Source: Brachycybe producta (taxonomy: Eukaryota; Arthropoda; Diplopoda; Playtdesmida; Andrognathidae). Taken from it: a stretch of DNA of 64,000 nt. Position numbers and translations under genes: made by a program. Every line of letters begins with the position of its first letter. Position 1 is the first letter of the stretch. Location of the stretch: contig JAUPFP010000004.1 of the NCBI GenBank assembly GCA_036925085.1, positions 8,778,938-8,842,937 of the forward strand, read 5' to 3'. Positions 53,983 to 64,000 of this stretch are shown one piece after another. Below the pieces are notes generated by a model. It saw only the letters and a program-made list of their open reading frames with translations. It was not told where the DNA came from and made no database searches.

Positions 53983-56900
53983 ATGTTCCGCTGTTCCGTT
54001 CACCGGCTTCGCAACGTAAATATAAAACAATTTTTTATACCTGAAAGTGTGGCGCTGTTTAGTTCAGCCAATGGCGTTCACTCGAAGAAGTTCGGTCGTC
54101 GTCGTCAGAATTTATACTGTGGGGATGCTGGCATTCGGCATACAGTGAGAATAATGAAGGAAACTACGACGAAGGGATCGAAACAGATAATTGATCCCGA
54201 TTATTACGACACAGAAGGGAATGATTTCGATGAAAAAATACTGAAAGCTGGTTTAGTCTATGACGAAGTGAACAAGTAGGTCCTTCACTACTTCACTAAA
54301 ATAAAGCACAGACACAGTAGTTCAATCACAAAATTAGGAGATATACAGTTAGTTACTGTGGTTCAATCAAGAGGGACAGACATAGAAGAAAATCATGTAC
54401 GAGATTCACAACGAGTCACCGAGATTCACAGCAGATTACTTTTTTTTAGAATTGAAACTTTAAAATTCAGTAATATAAAACATCCGGGAGTAAAAAGTAA
54501 AATAGCTTGCAATACTGTAAGAGATTCACCCCCAATGTCCGCCGCCTTAGGTTCAATAGAGCAGCGGTCGCCAACCTTTCGGACCTCACGGACCACTAAA
54601 TTCATAATTTTAAATCCCGCGGACCACTAATATGATCTTTTTTTTTAAAAAAAAGCTAAATACGTTTGTCAAATAATGATCATATAACTTCCATTTTATT
54701 AATATAAAATGCACCTATTTAATATAACAAAATTATAAATGCTTATTTAATCATAACAGGGGAGGAGGGGAGAAACGCGTGGTGGGGGAAACCGAACGAA
54801 ATGAAGCTCTCGTATGCCGTATTTTACGAGAACTGTACGAGACTCTAGTACATTTCGTGAATTTAGTGCAATATAAAGGTGAAAATTGTCATTCAGAATA
54901 TAAGAATTTCTTAGAATATTTTTTAGTTTTATTACTAATAAAACAAAAAAATGCAAATAATGTCCAGATTTTTCTGCGGACCAACAAAATTTTCTCGCGG
55001 TCCACGGACCATCGGTTGGCGACCGCTGCAATAGATAGTACTAAAAGGCAGGATGGGCAGGTTAACCTATTTTTACACTATTTCTAGGCAGGTCGTGTTA
55101 TTTTTCGGAAGGTGAGGGTATTCTAGGATAGGTGGGGGTCACCACTACTAAACTGAACCATTACCTGCCCGGAAAAAAATAAATAAAAAAAATATAAAAA
55201 CTTCGTAAAATTCCGGAAATTTTTGTCCCGGCAGGTAATGGTTCAGTTTAGTAGTGGGTACCCCAAATTACTGTCGAATACCTTAACATGCCCAAAAATA
55301 TCGCGACCTGCCCAGAAATAGTGTAAAAATAGGCTAACCTGCCCAACATACCTTTCAAAAAAAAAACGAATCAGTGCTGAATCTAAAGCCTCGTTTTCAC
55401 GATGATGGTTTTCACTATCATCGTGAAGACCACATGATAGTCACTATCACACTGTTACGATAGCACTATCACTAGATACTGTCACTAGATAGTTGATAAT
55501 ACTATTGCGATAGGAATAGTAACTATTGTGAGCTTTTGGCGACGACCGTATAATTTTACCAACCTATGATGATTTCTTCTCCTGATCGCGCGAAGATTCG
55601 AGTTACAGAAATAGTCGGGTGGTGATCGGTTGTGATCATCCTTCTGTGCAGGGGTGTAGTCTTCGCAGAAGGATGGTGACCATTGCCCCTGGTCGTCACT
55701 GATGTACAGCTTCCTTTGTTACCAGAAGATGCTGTAGCTCCTCCTGGATCTTTATGTCTCCTTGCCTTGTGGTGTCTCCGGCTTGTGTAGAGAAGGATTA
55801 GTTTCCAGACAAATAGACAACGCAGTTTCTCATTGTAACACTTTATTCATTCTTGTACAGAAAGCAGTATCATTACAAGAATAAACGTTTGATTAAAGGT
55901 GCGTCCTCGGGCCCATGATGTGGTACTGATTTAGAAATCGAACGTAATACAAAAGTTGAGCAAGTAAGGACGATGAACAAAGAGGAACATGGTCCTTTAT
56001 ACCTTGGACCTGTGTACACCTACGAGGTGTAACCAGGTCCAAATGACCATGGTCCTGAGTGTATCAATCCACCACTTCGATATGAGTCAGAAGTATGAGT
56101 CAGAGAGGGATGGAGGGACACGCAGGAGAGGTTCACCCCCCCCCCCCCGGGCTATGGTTTTGGCGGGATCGTGGGTTACTGGGTGTTACACTATCATGAT
56201 TACTATCACCGTGCGTACGAAACTGTCGAATAGTAATTGTTGAGTAACCACTTGTTTGTTTTGCGCTGTCAAACATCACTGTCATGACAGAACTATCACA
56301 TTACTTCAAGAAATGTAGACAGTTGCTATCGTGAGATTGAACTATCGCATCTTTCATGACAGCTACTCTCACGAAAGATCTATCGCCGTGAAAACGAGGC
56401 TTGAGGGTGGGGAGCCGTGAGCTAATCTGTAATGCAAGCTGCGAGTGTCTGGGTGCTATAGCATGCAGTGCTGCAGCTGTACATAGTGGAGAGACGAGTC
56501 AACGTTCAAAAATGATGTAACTGCACTCATGTAATAAAACTTTCCACAATCATTTTTTCATGTTAGTAGGTACGAGTTTTATACCGTGCTTACTATGTAG
56601 CAGAGTGAACTGGAGCAGGTCCTTTAAAAGAAATCGTTGGTTATTTCTTTAAGAATCAACAGAATTCATGATGATTCACGAAGCAGCGCTATTTGCTGAT
56701 CGATTGAAATATCTATCATATTTTAGCTCGCGGCTTGCATCACAGCTTGGCTCTTCACTTGCTTCTTCAGTATGTGTTACTCGTAGTAAATCTTAATGGC
56801 ACTGTAAGTGTTATTCTGCAGAACATGTAGTTAATAGGCAAAATTTGGTAAGATATTTTTCTTTTTTGATGAAATGAATTAACCTTATTTACTTTTTTGT

Positions 56901-59610
56901 TAAATGCCGCTATTTTGAGTGAAATGAAATTTCTATTTATCATGAAAACACGACATTTCTTACATATCGGACTGATTTTGAGTTTTCCGAAATATCTACC
57001 GCCGACGCGAGAGGCCGAGATCGATCCTTAACGTGTACTGTAGTTTTTTTTTTATTTTTAGTAAATAATATCAATTAACTAATTGATATTATTTACTAAA
57101 AAAAGTAAAAAAGCAATTAAAAAAGTAAAGTGCACATTAAGAATCGATGTTGGCCTCTCGAGTCGGCGGTAGATATTTGGGAAAATTCAAAATCAGTCCG
57201 ATATATAAGAAATGTCGAGTTTTCATTTTAAATAGAAATTTCATTTCACTCAAAATAGCGGCATTAACAAAATAAATAAAAACAAGCACTTTAAAAAAAA
57301 TCTTAAGTCTCGGTGAATTTTAGTAAATCTCGGTGAATCAGAGAACCTCGTACAAGATTTTCGTCAATAATTACCCTTGATTTTCCTTAGAGATGAATAC
57401 ACAAGGGCAACTCGATCATTATATTGAGATAGTGGTTTTTTCATGCATGTGCAGTAGCACCAACATGGAGAAGAGTATTTTTTGGTACACACGAATCTAA
57501 CATTATTCAAGTCTATAAAGATTTCTACGATGTTTGGATGTTATAAGTGTAATTCACCAGATTAAATTAAAAATATAATTTGCATATTGTGGAGGGGTGA
57601 CTTATGTCCTCCAACCTTTTCAGTTTTTTGCTCTCAGCCCCCCCCCCCTTGCTGTTTATTTTTGTTGGTTTGTATTTTTGTGAAAACTTTTGTGCTGGTC
57701 CACCAGTGGCCTACCACGTCTGTTAGCCCCGCCCACTATTGGGCATGGCCTTTGTAAAAGTTCGATAAAAAATAAAAACAGATATTTCTTTATTGTAGTT
57801 ACTGAGATATGAATTTGTTTTGAAGCACAGCAACTGAAATTTTGCCATTTTTTCGAAAGTTTTTTCCATGCACAACTTTTAAACTATAACAGTGTAACAC
57901 CCTGCATTTCGCTTTCCCTTTATTACCATAGCCTTGGGGTCCCTCGTACCCCAAGTGCCGCAGTTCCACCCTTTTCATTACCATCCATGACCCCAAAGTA
58001 TAAAACTCACATCCTGGTTCCCCGATATCGGTGGATGGATACCCAATGAGGCACGGTCCCTTGGGCTTGGGTGCACCTGTGTAGCCTACTGTGTAGATGC
58101 ACACAGTCCCTAGTATAAAGGTCCGTGTCTCGATTGATTCAGGGTCCATTCTCTGATATCAAAATATAAAATAACTCATTCAATGGTTCGGTGGCTAAGC
58201 AACGCCACAGTCGTAACTCTTCTCTGTTTAATGTAATTTCAATGGTTAGTGCATTAAATACATAACTCGACAATCAGCATTTGTCTCGCCTATCTTCATT
58301 CATTTTCTTCTCGCCAATTGCGTTTACAGGAAATAACAAAGGGAACACCCCCAGCTCCATTAGGAATCAGGCCTAAATCACTCAGCTTAAGGCGGTATCC
58401 GCCCCATGTAAGAGGATCTTGGCTCTGAGTCCTGTAACTGGTGCTCTAAACTGTTACAATAGATATGGTGAAATACATTTTTTTGCGATCTCATTTTTTT
58501 GCCCATTGCTACACCTGCAGGTTGAATATTTCGTTTTTTTAGATTTCGTTATCGTTTTTGGTGTAGCTGAAGAATCTTTTTGTTTTAAAATTACAGGGAA
58601 CAAGCTACTAAACAAAACCACATTGTTAACAAAATCATTGAAAGGAAATATTTCAAGCCACCAGCTGAACCGAATCTTATGACGTATGCAGCCAAGGAGC
58701 AAGTAAAATATTTAAATGAAATGGATCCAAAAACATGGACGCCACAAAAACTTGCCGATAGTTTTCCAATCTCGGTGGCAGCCGTTAAAGTATGTATTTA
58801 AGCAAAGATTGACTGATTCTTCATTAATGACCTTACCTTCTTTTTTTTTCTTTCAAGAAATTACTAAAAAATAAGCTGTATGATTTATCCGAAGAAGAAA
58901 TTGCAAAACATGACAAAGCCGTCCGCAAAAACTGGGATCAAATTAGAAATCGAGAACTAAACGGAGGCCCCATATCATGGGAAATCAACAAAAAACTATT
59001 GTCTAGAGATTCAAAATACGAAGAGGAGAATCTGAGTCTTCCGAGACCGAGTAAAGAATGGAAGCTAGCAAGTATGGCTAAAAACTCTCAACTTTTGAGA
59101 CGCCCTCCTAGAGAATTTGAAAACATTTTGCAAATTAACCCTAATAAAGAAAAAGAAAACGACGTTGCGTTATCGTTTTCGGACATGGAAACATCTGTCA
59201 TTATAGATAAAGTTTCGCATAAATCTAATCATCTTCATGAGAAGAAAAGTGTTTCCATCGACGAATTCAAACAAAATCTGCAACGAAATGTATCTGGGAA
59301 TATCGAAGCAAAAAAGTTGGATAAGTGGTTTTCAACAAAAGAAAAGCGATCGTTGTCTGCGACAAGTGAAACAGTACCCAAAAAATCTCCTCATGAGGAT
59401 ATAATTGAGTATTTCAATGGAAACGTACAAAAATTCAATCAGATTTCAATTCCTAACTTAAAATGGGATGTACATAAAGGTGTTTCAAACGAGAACGATA
59501 AGGAAGCATACATTTATGATCAGAAACTTGGGTATCAGAGACCTTATGGATCCTACTACAATAAAGAATCAATTGAATCCGCAGATGAAAAAGAAAAGAA
59601 TCAGAAATAA
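53983..59610 (+). CDS. NGRN: Neugrin/Rrg9-family mitochondrial protein
   Basis: Three coding exons: 53983-54275, 58597-58789 and 58858-59610 (412 residues). Donors are CAA|GTAGGT and AAA|GTATGT; acceptors are ATTACAG| and TTTCAAG|. Frame is kept across both joins. I chose the ATG at 53983 because the protein then opens MFRCSVHRLRNVNIKQFF, a basic, amphipathic mitochondrial-type presequence; the in-frame ATG at 53929 would add 18 residues. Exon 2 into 3 (about residues 125-175) carries the family core: MTYAAKEQVKYLNEMDP, then TWTPQKLADSFPISVAAVKK and LLKNKLYDLSEEE. In mammals neugrin is mitochondrial and needed for 16S rRNA stability and mitochondrial translation. About 240 poorly conserved, charged residues follow the core, making this longer than human neugrin (about 290 aa). 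Intron 2 is only 68 bases. Confidence 0.88.
54385..54545. repeat. TACGAGATTCAC repeat family, copy 2 (neugrin intron 1)
   Basis: AATCATGTACGAGATTCACA at the start and GTAAGAGATTCACCCCCAAT at the end, like 19640-19860. Confidence 0.6.
54562..55028. mobile_element. hAT-type MITE with 8-bp duplication (neugrin intron 1)
   Basis: Termini CAGCGGTCGCCAACCTTTCG and the complement of CAGCGGTCGCCAACCGATGG fit the CAGNGGT...CAACC consensus of hAT elements. Flanks are CAATAGAG (54554-54561) and CAATAGAT (55029-55036), 7 of 8 identical. GGACC words (CACGGACCACTAA, CGCGGACCAC) repeat inside. No transposase. Confidence 0.85.
55049..55352. mobile_element. Foldback element (neugrin intron 1)
   Basis: GGGCAGGTTAACCTATTTTT then ACACTATTTCT is mirrored by AGAAATAGTGTAAAAATAGG then CTAACCTGCCC. 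An inner pair TAAACTGAACCATTACCTGC/GCAGGTAATGGTTCAGTTTA adds a second level. Confidence 0.8.
55386..56402. mobile_element. TGATAGT-rich MITE, copy 2, split by a solo LTR
   Basis: Termini AAGCCTCGTTTTCACG and its exact complement. Shared words with 16640-16985 include ACTAGATAGTTGATAATACT and CATGACAGCTACTCTCACGA. The LTR at 55527-56190 interrupts it. Confidence 0.8.
55527..56190 (-). mobile_element. Solo LTR, family D, CTAT target duplication
   Basis: Forward ends TGTGAGCTTTTGGCGACGAC and GGTTACTGGGTGTTACA, flanked by CTAT at 55523-55526 and 56191-56194. It is the inverse of 46069-46744 over its length (CCTTGGACCTGTGTACACC, AGGAACATGGTC). Confidence 0.88.
56403..56890. other. Intronic sequence, nothing recognised
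   Basis: No repeat boundary or coding signal seen. Confidence 0.4.
56895..57280. repeat. Long palindrome, about 190-bp arms (neugrin intron 1)
   Basis: TTTTGAGTGAAATGAAATTT, CATATCGGACTGATTTTGA, ATATCTACCGCCGAC and AGAGGCCGAGATCGATCCTT recur inverted after the centre (ATCAATTAACTAATTGAT, about 57069). The transcript could form a stem of more than 150 base pairs. Confidence 0.8.
57893..58458 (+). mobile_element. Solo LTR, family E (neugrin intron 1)
   Basis: It starts TGTAACACCCTGCATTTCGC and ends GCTCTAAACTGTTACA. AGTATAAAGGTCC near 58112 could be the promoter box. The array fragments at 25650-26109 and 29726-30185 are the same family. No clear target duplication. It lies about 140 bases before exon 2 in sense orientation, so its promoter or poly(A) site could interfere with splicing. 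Confidence 0.75.
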
Positions 59611-60300
59611 GATGGCATGGAAAAATATTACTACTAGAGATGCCGTGGATAACCGACGGATATGCGTAATTTTGGACATCCCATCAGGATATCCGACAGT
59701 TTCTTATACTCTTTACTTTCTATTCTGACCCGTATATTCACTTTATTTGCTAGACATTAAGAGCCTAGATACAGGGTTTAATTCAAAATTTCTCCAAATG
59801 TAGGCGCTGCAATCGTTTTTTTTTATTTAAAAATGGTTTTTAACAGTTTTCTCTAGATTTGAAATCACACGATAATTAATAGAAAAATAATTGCACGTGC
59901 TAAGCGTATAAAAAGGAAACATTGTGAAGCCAATACATAAAAGCACGTGCTAGTTTTTTGTTATTGTTCTAATTCGTTTTTAACGAGAGTTCTTCAAATG
60001 TTTGTGGGACGGTTTTTTGGAGTTTAAAAAACTTAAACCTTATTTAAAAATGGAAAGACCTTTTCAAAATTTCTATAAACCGGTCATTTAAAGAACAATA
60101 CTTTCTATTGCATTTTACACATTACTGTATCTTCGTATCTCTTACTGTATCTCTTAAATGAGACATTTGAGACATACATTCGCAAACATTTCAGTGTGTG
60201 ATTGATTAAAAGTCAATTTTTCATATTCGTTAAGTTTTTCTGTATTTAAATTGTAATATTGAAATGCAATTTCTGAACATTTTAATAAAAGACCAAAAAA
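59611..60300 (+). other. Neugrin 3' region
   Basis: AT-rich sequence after the stop. The clearest AATAAA is at 60284-60289, followed about 5 bases later by a genomic A-run, so the 3' UTR may be about 690 bases. Nearer non-canonical signals cannot be excluded. Confidence 0.45.
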
Positions 60301-60976
60301 AAAATTATTAAGGCGGCTGAATGGATGTTTATTTCTTTTTTCTCCGCTCGAATGGCACTACTGCAGTAGCTAATGGTAAGCTCCATAGATGTTTTTGGAA
60401 AATTTGGATGCAAAAACGTCAAGCGACCTTTTTTAGACACAACATTATGAAAAAAAAATTCAAATTGTTTTCAAAAAATAAACATTTTATATATTTTTTA
60501 GGCCTATATACATTGGCCTTATATATTAAATTATTATTACTAGAGTTGGGATTAATTGAGAATCCGAATGTAATGTATGGTAATGTAGAGTAGCAAATTG
60601 CCACCATGTTTAATCCAAGAATGTATAATAATACACAGTTTTGGAGAACACATGGCAGCAACCTGCTATTTCACCACTCTCCCTTTTAGGCACTCTTAAT
60701 TTTTTTTTTTTTTGTAACCAGGCTATGGTAACCCTATATAACCTAAATAAAAATATTTTGCACCTTCGGCACAACCTTACATGACAACTCCATCGGAAGC
60801 TAGCAGCTCCTATTGGAAAGAATTCCTACAGGGCAGGGGGAGAAACTATAAAGATAACTCATATTTTCATATTTATATCTTTCAAAATAAACCTTTTATA
60901 TGGAAAAAAAATATAATTTGCTTAAAGTTGGGTCATTTTCAGGGTAGAAAAAAAAATTCTGAATTTTATTAAAAAA
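60301..60976. other. No recognised feature
   Basis: The 90-codon frame at 60321-60593 is AT-rich and has no domain. Confidence 0.4.
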
Positions 60977-61342
60977 CTAGTGGGGTAACGTTTGCTCCCG
61001 TCATTTATGACGGTACCCGTCATAAATGACGGGAGCAAAATTCACAGGCAATTGTGCGCATGCGCGTCGTTTTTTTCTTTTTTTACTCATTTCAATTTCA
61101 GTTTCCCCCTCCCATTTTTCCCCTCCACGTTTCCTTCTCTCTCCCCTTCTACACTTTCCAACCTTTTCCCCTCTCCAATTTAATATCATGGGTTTCTTGG
61201 ATGGGAAGGGTGCAACATATAGTTGACCTTGAGAAAAAAAGCGGTTCATTTATTCATTTAAATTAATATAAATTCCGACGTGCTTCAAGGTTGTACAGCG
61301 TTATCACAGACAGACACCCACACACACAGACCTGGCTATATA
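60977..61342 (-). mobile_element. Helitron-like element, copy E
   Basis: Forward CTAGTGGGGTAAC begins the inverted 3' end. The terminal hairpin appears twice (TCATTTATGACGG and CCCGTCATAAATGACGGG), so the 3' end is partly duplicated. The body follows through GCGCATGCGCGTCGTTTTTT and CTCCAATTTAATATCATGG to ACACACAGACCTGGCTATAT and a TA run. Confidence 0.75.
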
Positions 61343-61739
61343 TATACTGTATAATAAAATTGGAATTTTTTTTATTTAAACCGTGACTTGCAAATCTTCT
61401 CTTGCATACCGTCTATGAAATTCCAAAAATACTGAATTCAGTGTTTTAAACCGACCCCATAAAACATCTTTTTAAAGAAAAAACAAAAAAAATATGTATT
61501 AACTCTAGTGAAATATTTTAAAAACAAAGGTCAAACGCAAAATCGTATTCGATTCAATTGAAAACTACTAGCACAGACGTAGGTGCCGTGTTTGAAAAAC
61601 ATTTGGACTATTTGCCTCCCGCCCAAATTTTTTACTTCTCTAGTCACGTGATCTTGTCGCCCCTTATTTCTAACCTTGAAAAAGTCAAAGGTCGTCTTCA
61701 AAAACAAACAATTACAGCCTCAAGGGGGACGATGGTGGG

Positions 61740-61935
61740 GGGTTAATCTCATATGGTATAGCAAGGCATTTATTAGTTTTTATATCCGCGTTTTACTGGA
61801 TTTTCACATTTTAATTCTATTCTGAGAATCCAGTAAAACGCGCGAAAAACAGTAAAATTGCTTTCCATACTTACGATGTACTGTGAATCTTTGTAAATCT
61901 TAGTGAATTTCGTACGTGATTTTCTACAACGTCGG
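61740..61935 (-). repeat. TACGAGATTCAC repeat family, copy 3 (reversed)
   Basis: Contains CGCGTTTTACTGGATTTTCA mirrored by GAGAATCCAGTAAAACGCG and ends GAATTTCGTACGTGATTTTC. Confidence 0.6.
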
Positions 61936-61989
61936 TCCCCTTGCCACAGTAGCATCACGCCACAAGACGGCGCCACTTTCCAAGCCGGC

Positions 61990-62970
61990 TACGCCTTCCA
62001 ATAAAAGGAAACGTCTTCCACTCATTCGTCTTTGTATGATTCTTCATTCGGATTTTGGAAAGTTGATCACAGGTTACTTTTATGATTAATTGTTTTCACT
62101 GTGTGTACATTATTGTATTGATATGTATTCTGAGTCGCTTGTCAGCTAGTCACATTGGTGACCAGAGAGCAATAAATGCTATTCTTCTTCTAGTTGTTTC
62201 AGCTCATGTGTTGACAACAATAATGGCCGCTATTGTAATTGTCCCTAACAAACACTAGATGGCGCTATCATAATTATGACGTCAGAACAATAACCTCGCT
62301 ATGTATTGTGGTGCAGGAAAAACATAAAGTCAAAATTACTAGAAAATGAATGAATAATGCTGAAATCTTTTTGAAATTATATCAGATAGCAGGTACTCCA
62401 CAGTTATATCATCTCATATGTGTAAGTGAACTTTGTATGTAACACTGTAATCAGTGTAATGTAAGTCTGTATCTGCCGGTTGTTGTGATAGCTTTGTTCA
62501 ATTTGAATTACAGAGTGTAGTTTTGCGAGGGTGTTGTCCTAACCTACCAATCATGGATACTACGAAAATTGGCCTACATGCTGTCAACACCTAGCTCCAT
62601 TGAGCTGAAACCCCGCCCCCCTCCTGAAGTTGATTGAGCTGAGGTGCGTTGGCAGTGGGGGCGTGCTTCTCGGTTTTTTTTTTTCTTCTCAAGCTTTGTT
62701 GCAAGTTCGATTTTTTAAAGTTAGTTAGTTTTTGTCAGTCAAAAAACTAAGAAATTACTTTTAAATCAAGTGAGAATTCGGCAAATTCTAGTGGTAATAG
62801 TAGTTAAGTTTCTTCTGTGCCGGTATCCTCTACCACATTGACTTTCACTTCGACTTCTCATGCTTGGGATTCTAGGCCATGTTCATTTTTGAATCCGACT
62901 AGTGAGTCCATTGCAAGAGAAAAAGCAACTGAAGCCACTGAATGACCGTTTAATGGATTACAGGGTCGTA
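61990..62970. other. Unassigned sequence
   Basis: No gene recognised. GAGCAATAAATGCTATTCTTC at 62167 resembles an LTR poly(A) context, but no termini are visible. Confidence 0.35.
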
Positions 62971-62974
62971 CTAA

Positions 62975-63405
62975 AAGTCTAAAAGGCGTGTAGGGTACTT
63001 TTTCGCTATTTTTGCGCATTTCTTCGATATTTAAATTTAGGTAATGATACTATTAGGTACATACACATAGTACACATTAATTAAAGTCATTACCTACCCT
63101 GAAAACAATTTTCCGCAGATTTTTTTAATTTTTTTAAAGGGTGTGTAGGGCGTGTTGGCTTAATTTTTCGCTATTTTTGCACATTTTTCGATACTTAAAT
63201 TTAGGTATTGATACTATTAGGTACATACACAGTACACATTAATTAAAGTCATTACCTACCCGGAAAAAAAATTTTTCCGCGATTTTTTAATTTTTTAAAT
63301 ATTTTTAAAGGGCGTGTTGGCTTATTTTTTGCTATTTTTGTGCATTTCCCGATATTTAAATTTATGTATTGATAGTATTTAATACATACACATATACGAG
63401 TCATG
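62975..63405. repeat. Three-copy tandem repeat, unit about 165 bp
   Basis: GCTATTTTTG recurs at 63005, 63170 and 63331, within units that contain CGATATTTAAATTTAGGTA, ACTATTAGGTACATACACA and ATTAAAGTCATTACCTACCC. The third unit is shortened. Confidence 0.85.
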
Positions 63406-63408
63406 TTC

Positions 63409-64000
63409 GAGACCTTTTTTTGTGTGAAAACAGATGCATTTGAAAAGATGTATAATGTATTTGTAGATTATGCTGATGTTCATCTTAAAGATGATTTAAA
63501 AAACCATGGCATTGCAGCTGTGACAAAAAAAAATTTGCTGCATTCAGAAATATGCTTTCCACCATGAACATAAGCAAGAGTATGAATGATTTCATCAAAA
63601 GCTACCAAAATCACGAAGAACTGCCAATTGACATTCAAGTGATGACTTTGTTTGTGTCAAATGTACTTCTTAAACAAAATGAATCATGCATATCGAAACA
63701 GAGGAAACTGGCATGTAAAGAAACAGTTCCAAAGGGAATCATTGCAATTGCAACTGCCAGATGTAAAACTTTATGCAATTGATGAAATTGTTTCTGAAGT
63801 CAAACAAAACATTGTAAATCCAGATTTAGTGAAAGGCAAAAAAGAAAGGTGTGAAATGTCTCAACAATTAATTGCTCGAATGTGCATTGATCAAGGGAGA
63901 GTATTTTTGGACCCTGCCAATCAAGTGTTCATTGTTGGTAGCCCATTTCGAGACAGTGTTGTTACAGTGAACCAAAGAGCCAAGCAACCTTGTCTATTTC
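63409..64000 (+). pseudogene. Broken transposon-like gene, possibly SWIM-domain type, cut by window end
   Basis: Three plus-strand pieces in successive frames look like one protein. The first has VKTDAFEKMYNVFVDYADVH. The second, after an A-run shift, has FAAFRNMLSTMNISKSMNDF and HEELPIDIQVMTLFV. The third, from about 63690, has YAIDEIVSEVKQNIVNPDLV and FIVGSPFRDSVVTVNQRAKQ, ending PCLF at the window edge. The last piece resembles what precedes a SWIM zinc finger in Mutator-like transposases, but its cysteines and histidine would lie beyond the window. Family is uncertain. Confidence 0.4.

Overview
This is a repeat-dominated stretch of animal nuclear DNA, probably from an invertebrate. It is AT-rich, introns interrupt its one convincing host gene, and most recognisable protein fragments belong to eukaryotic transposons. 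I cannot name the species. I see no CRISPR array, operon, rRNA or intact tRNA gene.

The one host gene that looks intact is a neugrin/Rrg9-family gene (53983-59610, + strand, three exons, 412 codons plus stop). It encodes a probable mitochondrial protein. Its 4.3-kb first intron holds a hAT-type MITE with an 8-bp target duplication, several foldback elements and two solo LTRs, one of them nested in a MITE.

Layout: 1-20400 is mostly nested non-autonomous elements: MITEs with TTAA, TTA/TAA or 9-bp target duplications, a tRNA-derived SINE, a Helitron-like family, foldback elements with tandem-repeat arms, LINE 3' fragments and a solo LTR. 20750-21320 is a run of successive short microsatellites. 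21335-33272 is a direct tandem triplication of a unit of about 4.08 kb. Each unit carries a decayed Tc1-like end, LTR fragments and a decayed short secreted-protein ORF. Between successive ORF copies lies a cysteine-patterned exon, present twice. The first copy alone has gained three later insertions. 33273-36950 is GC-rich sequence around an LTR of the same family as in the array. 36952-40700 is a nearly complete but frameshifted CR1-like LINE on the minus strand, with an SGNH-type ORF1, an AP endonuclease and a reverse transcriptase. 41478-43339 is a decayed, intron-containing transposase-like gene. 44640-53040 holds an RTE-like endonuclease fragment, solo LTRs, a hAT element with exact target duplication, foldbacks, a second SINE, a Tc1 remnant and Helitron-like copies. 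59611-64000 is 3' flank, another Helitron-like copy, a three-copy tandem repeat and a broken transposon-like gene cut by the window end.

The copies often serve as each other's empty sites, so several insertion boundaries and their relative ages can be read inside the window. The most unusual items are the triplicated unit with its decaying secreted-protein ORF and cysteine-patterned exon, the MITE family with 9-bp duplications and a TGACGTCA core, and the foldback elements whose arms are short tandem repeats.
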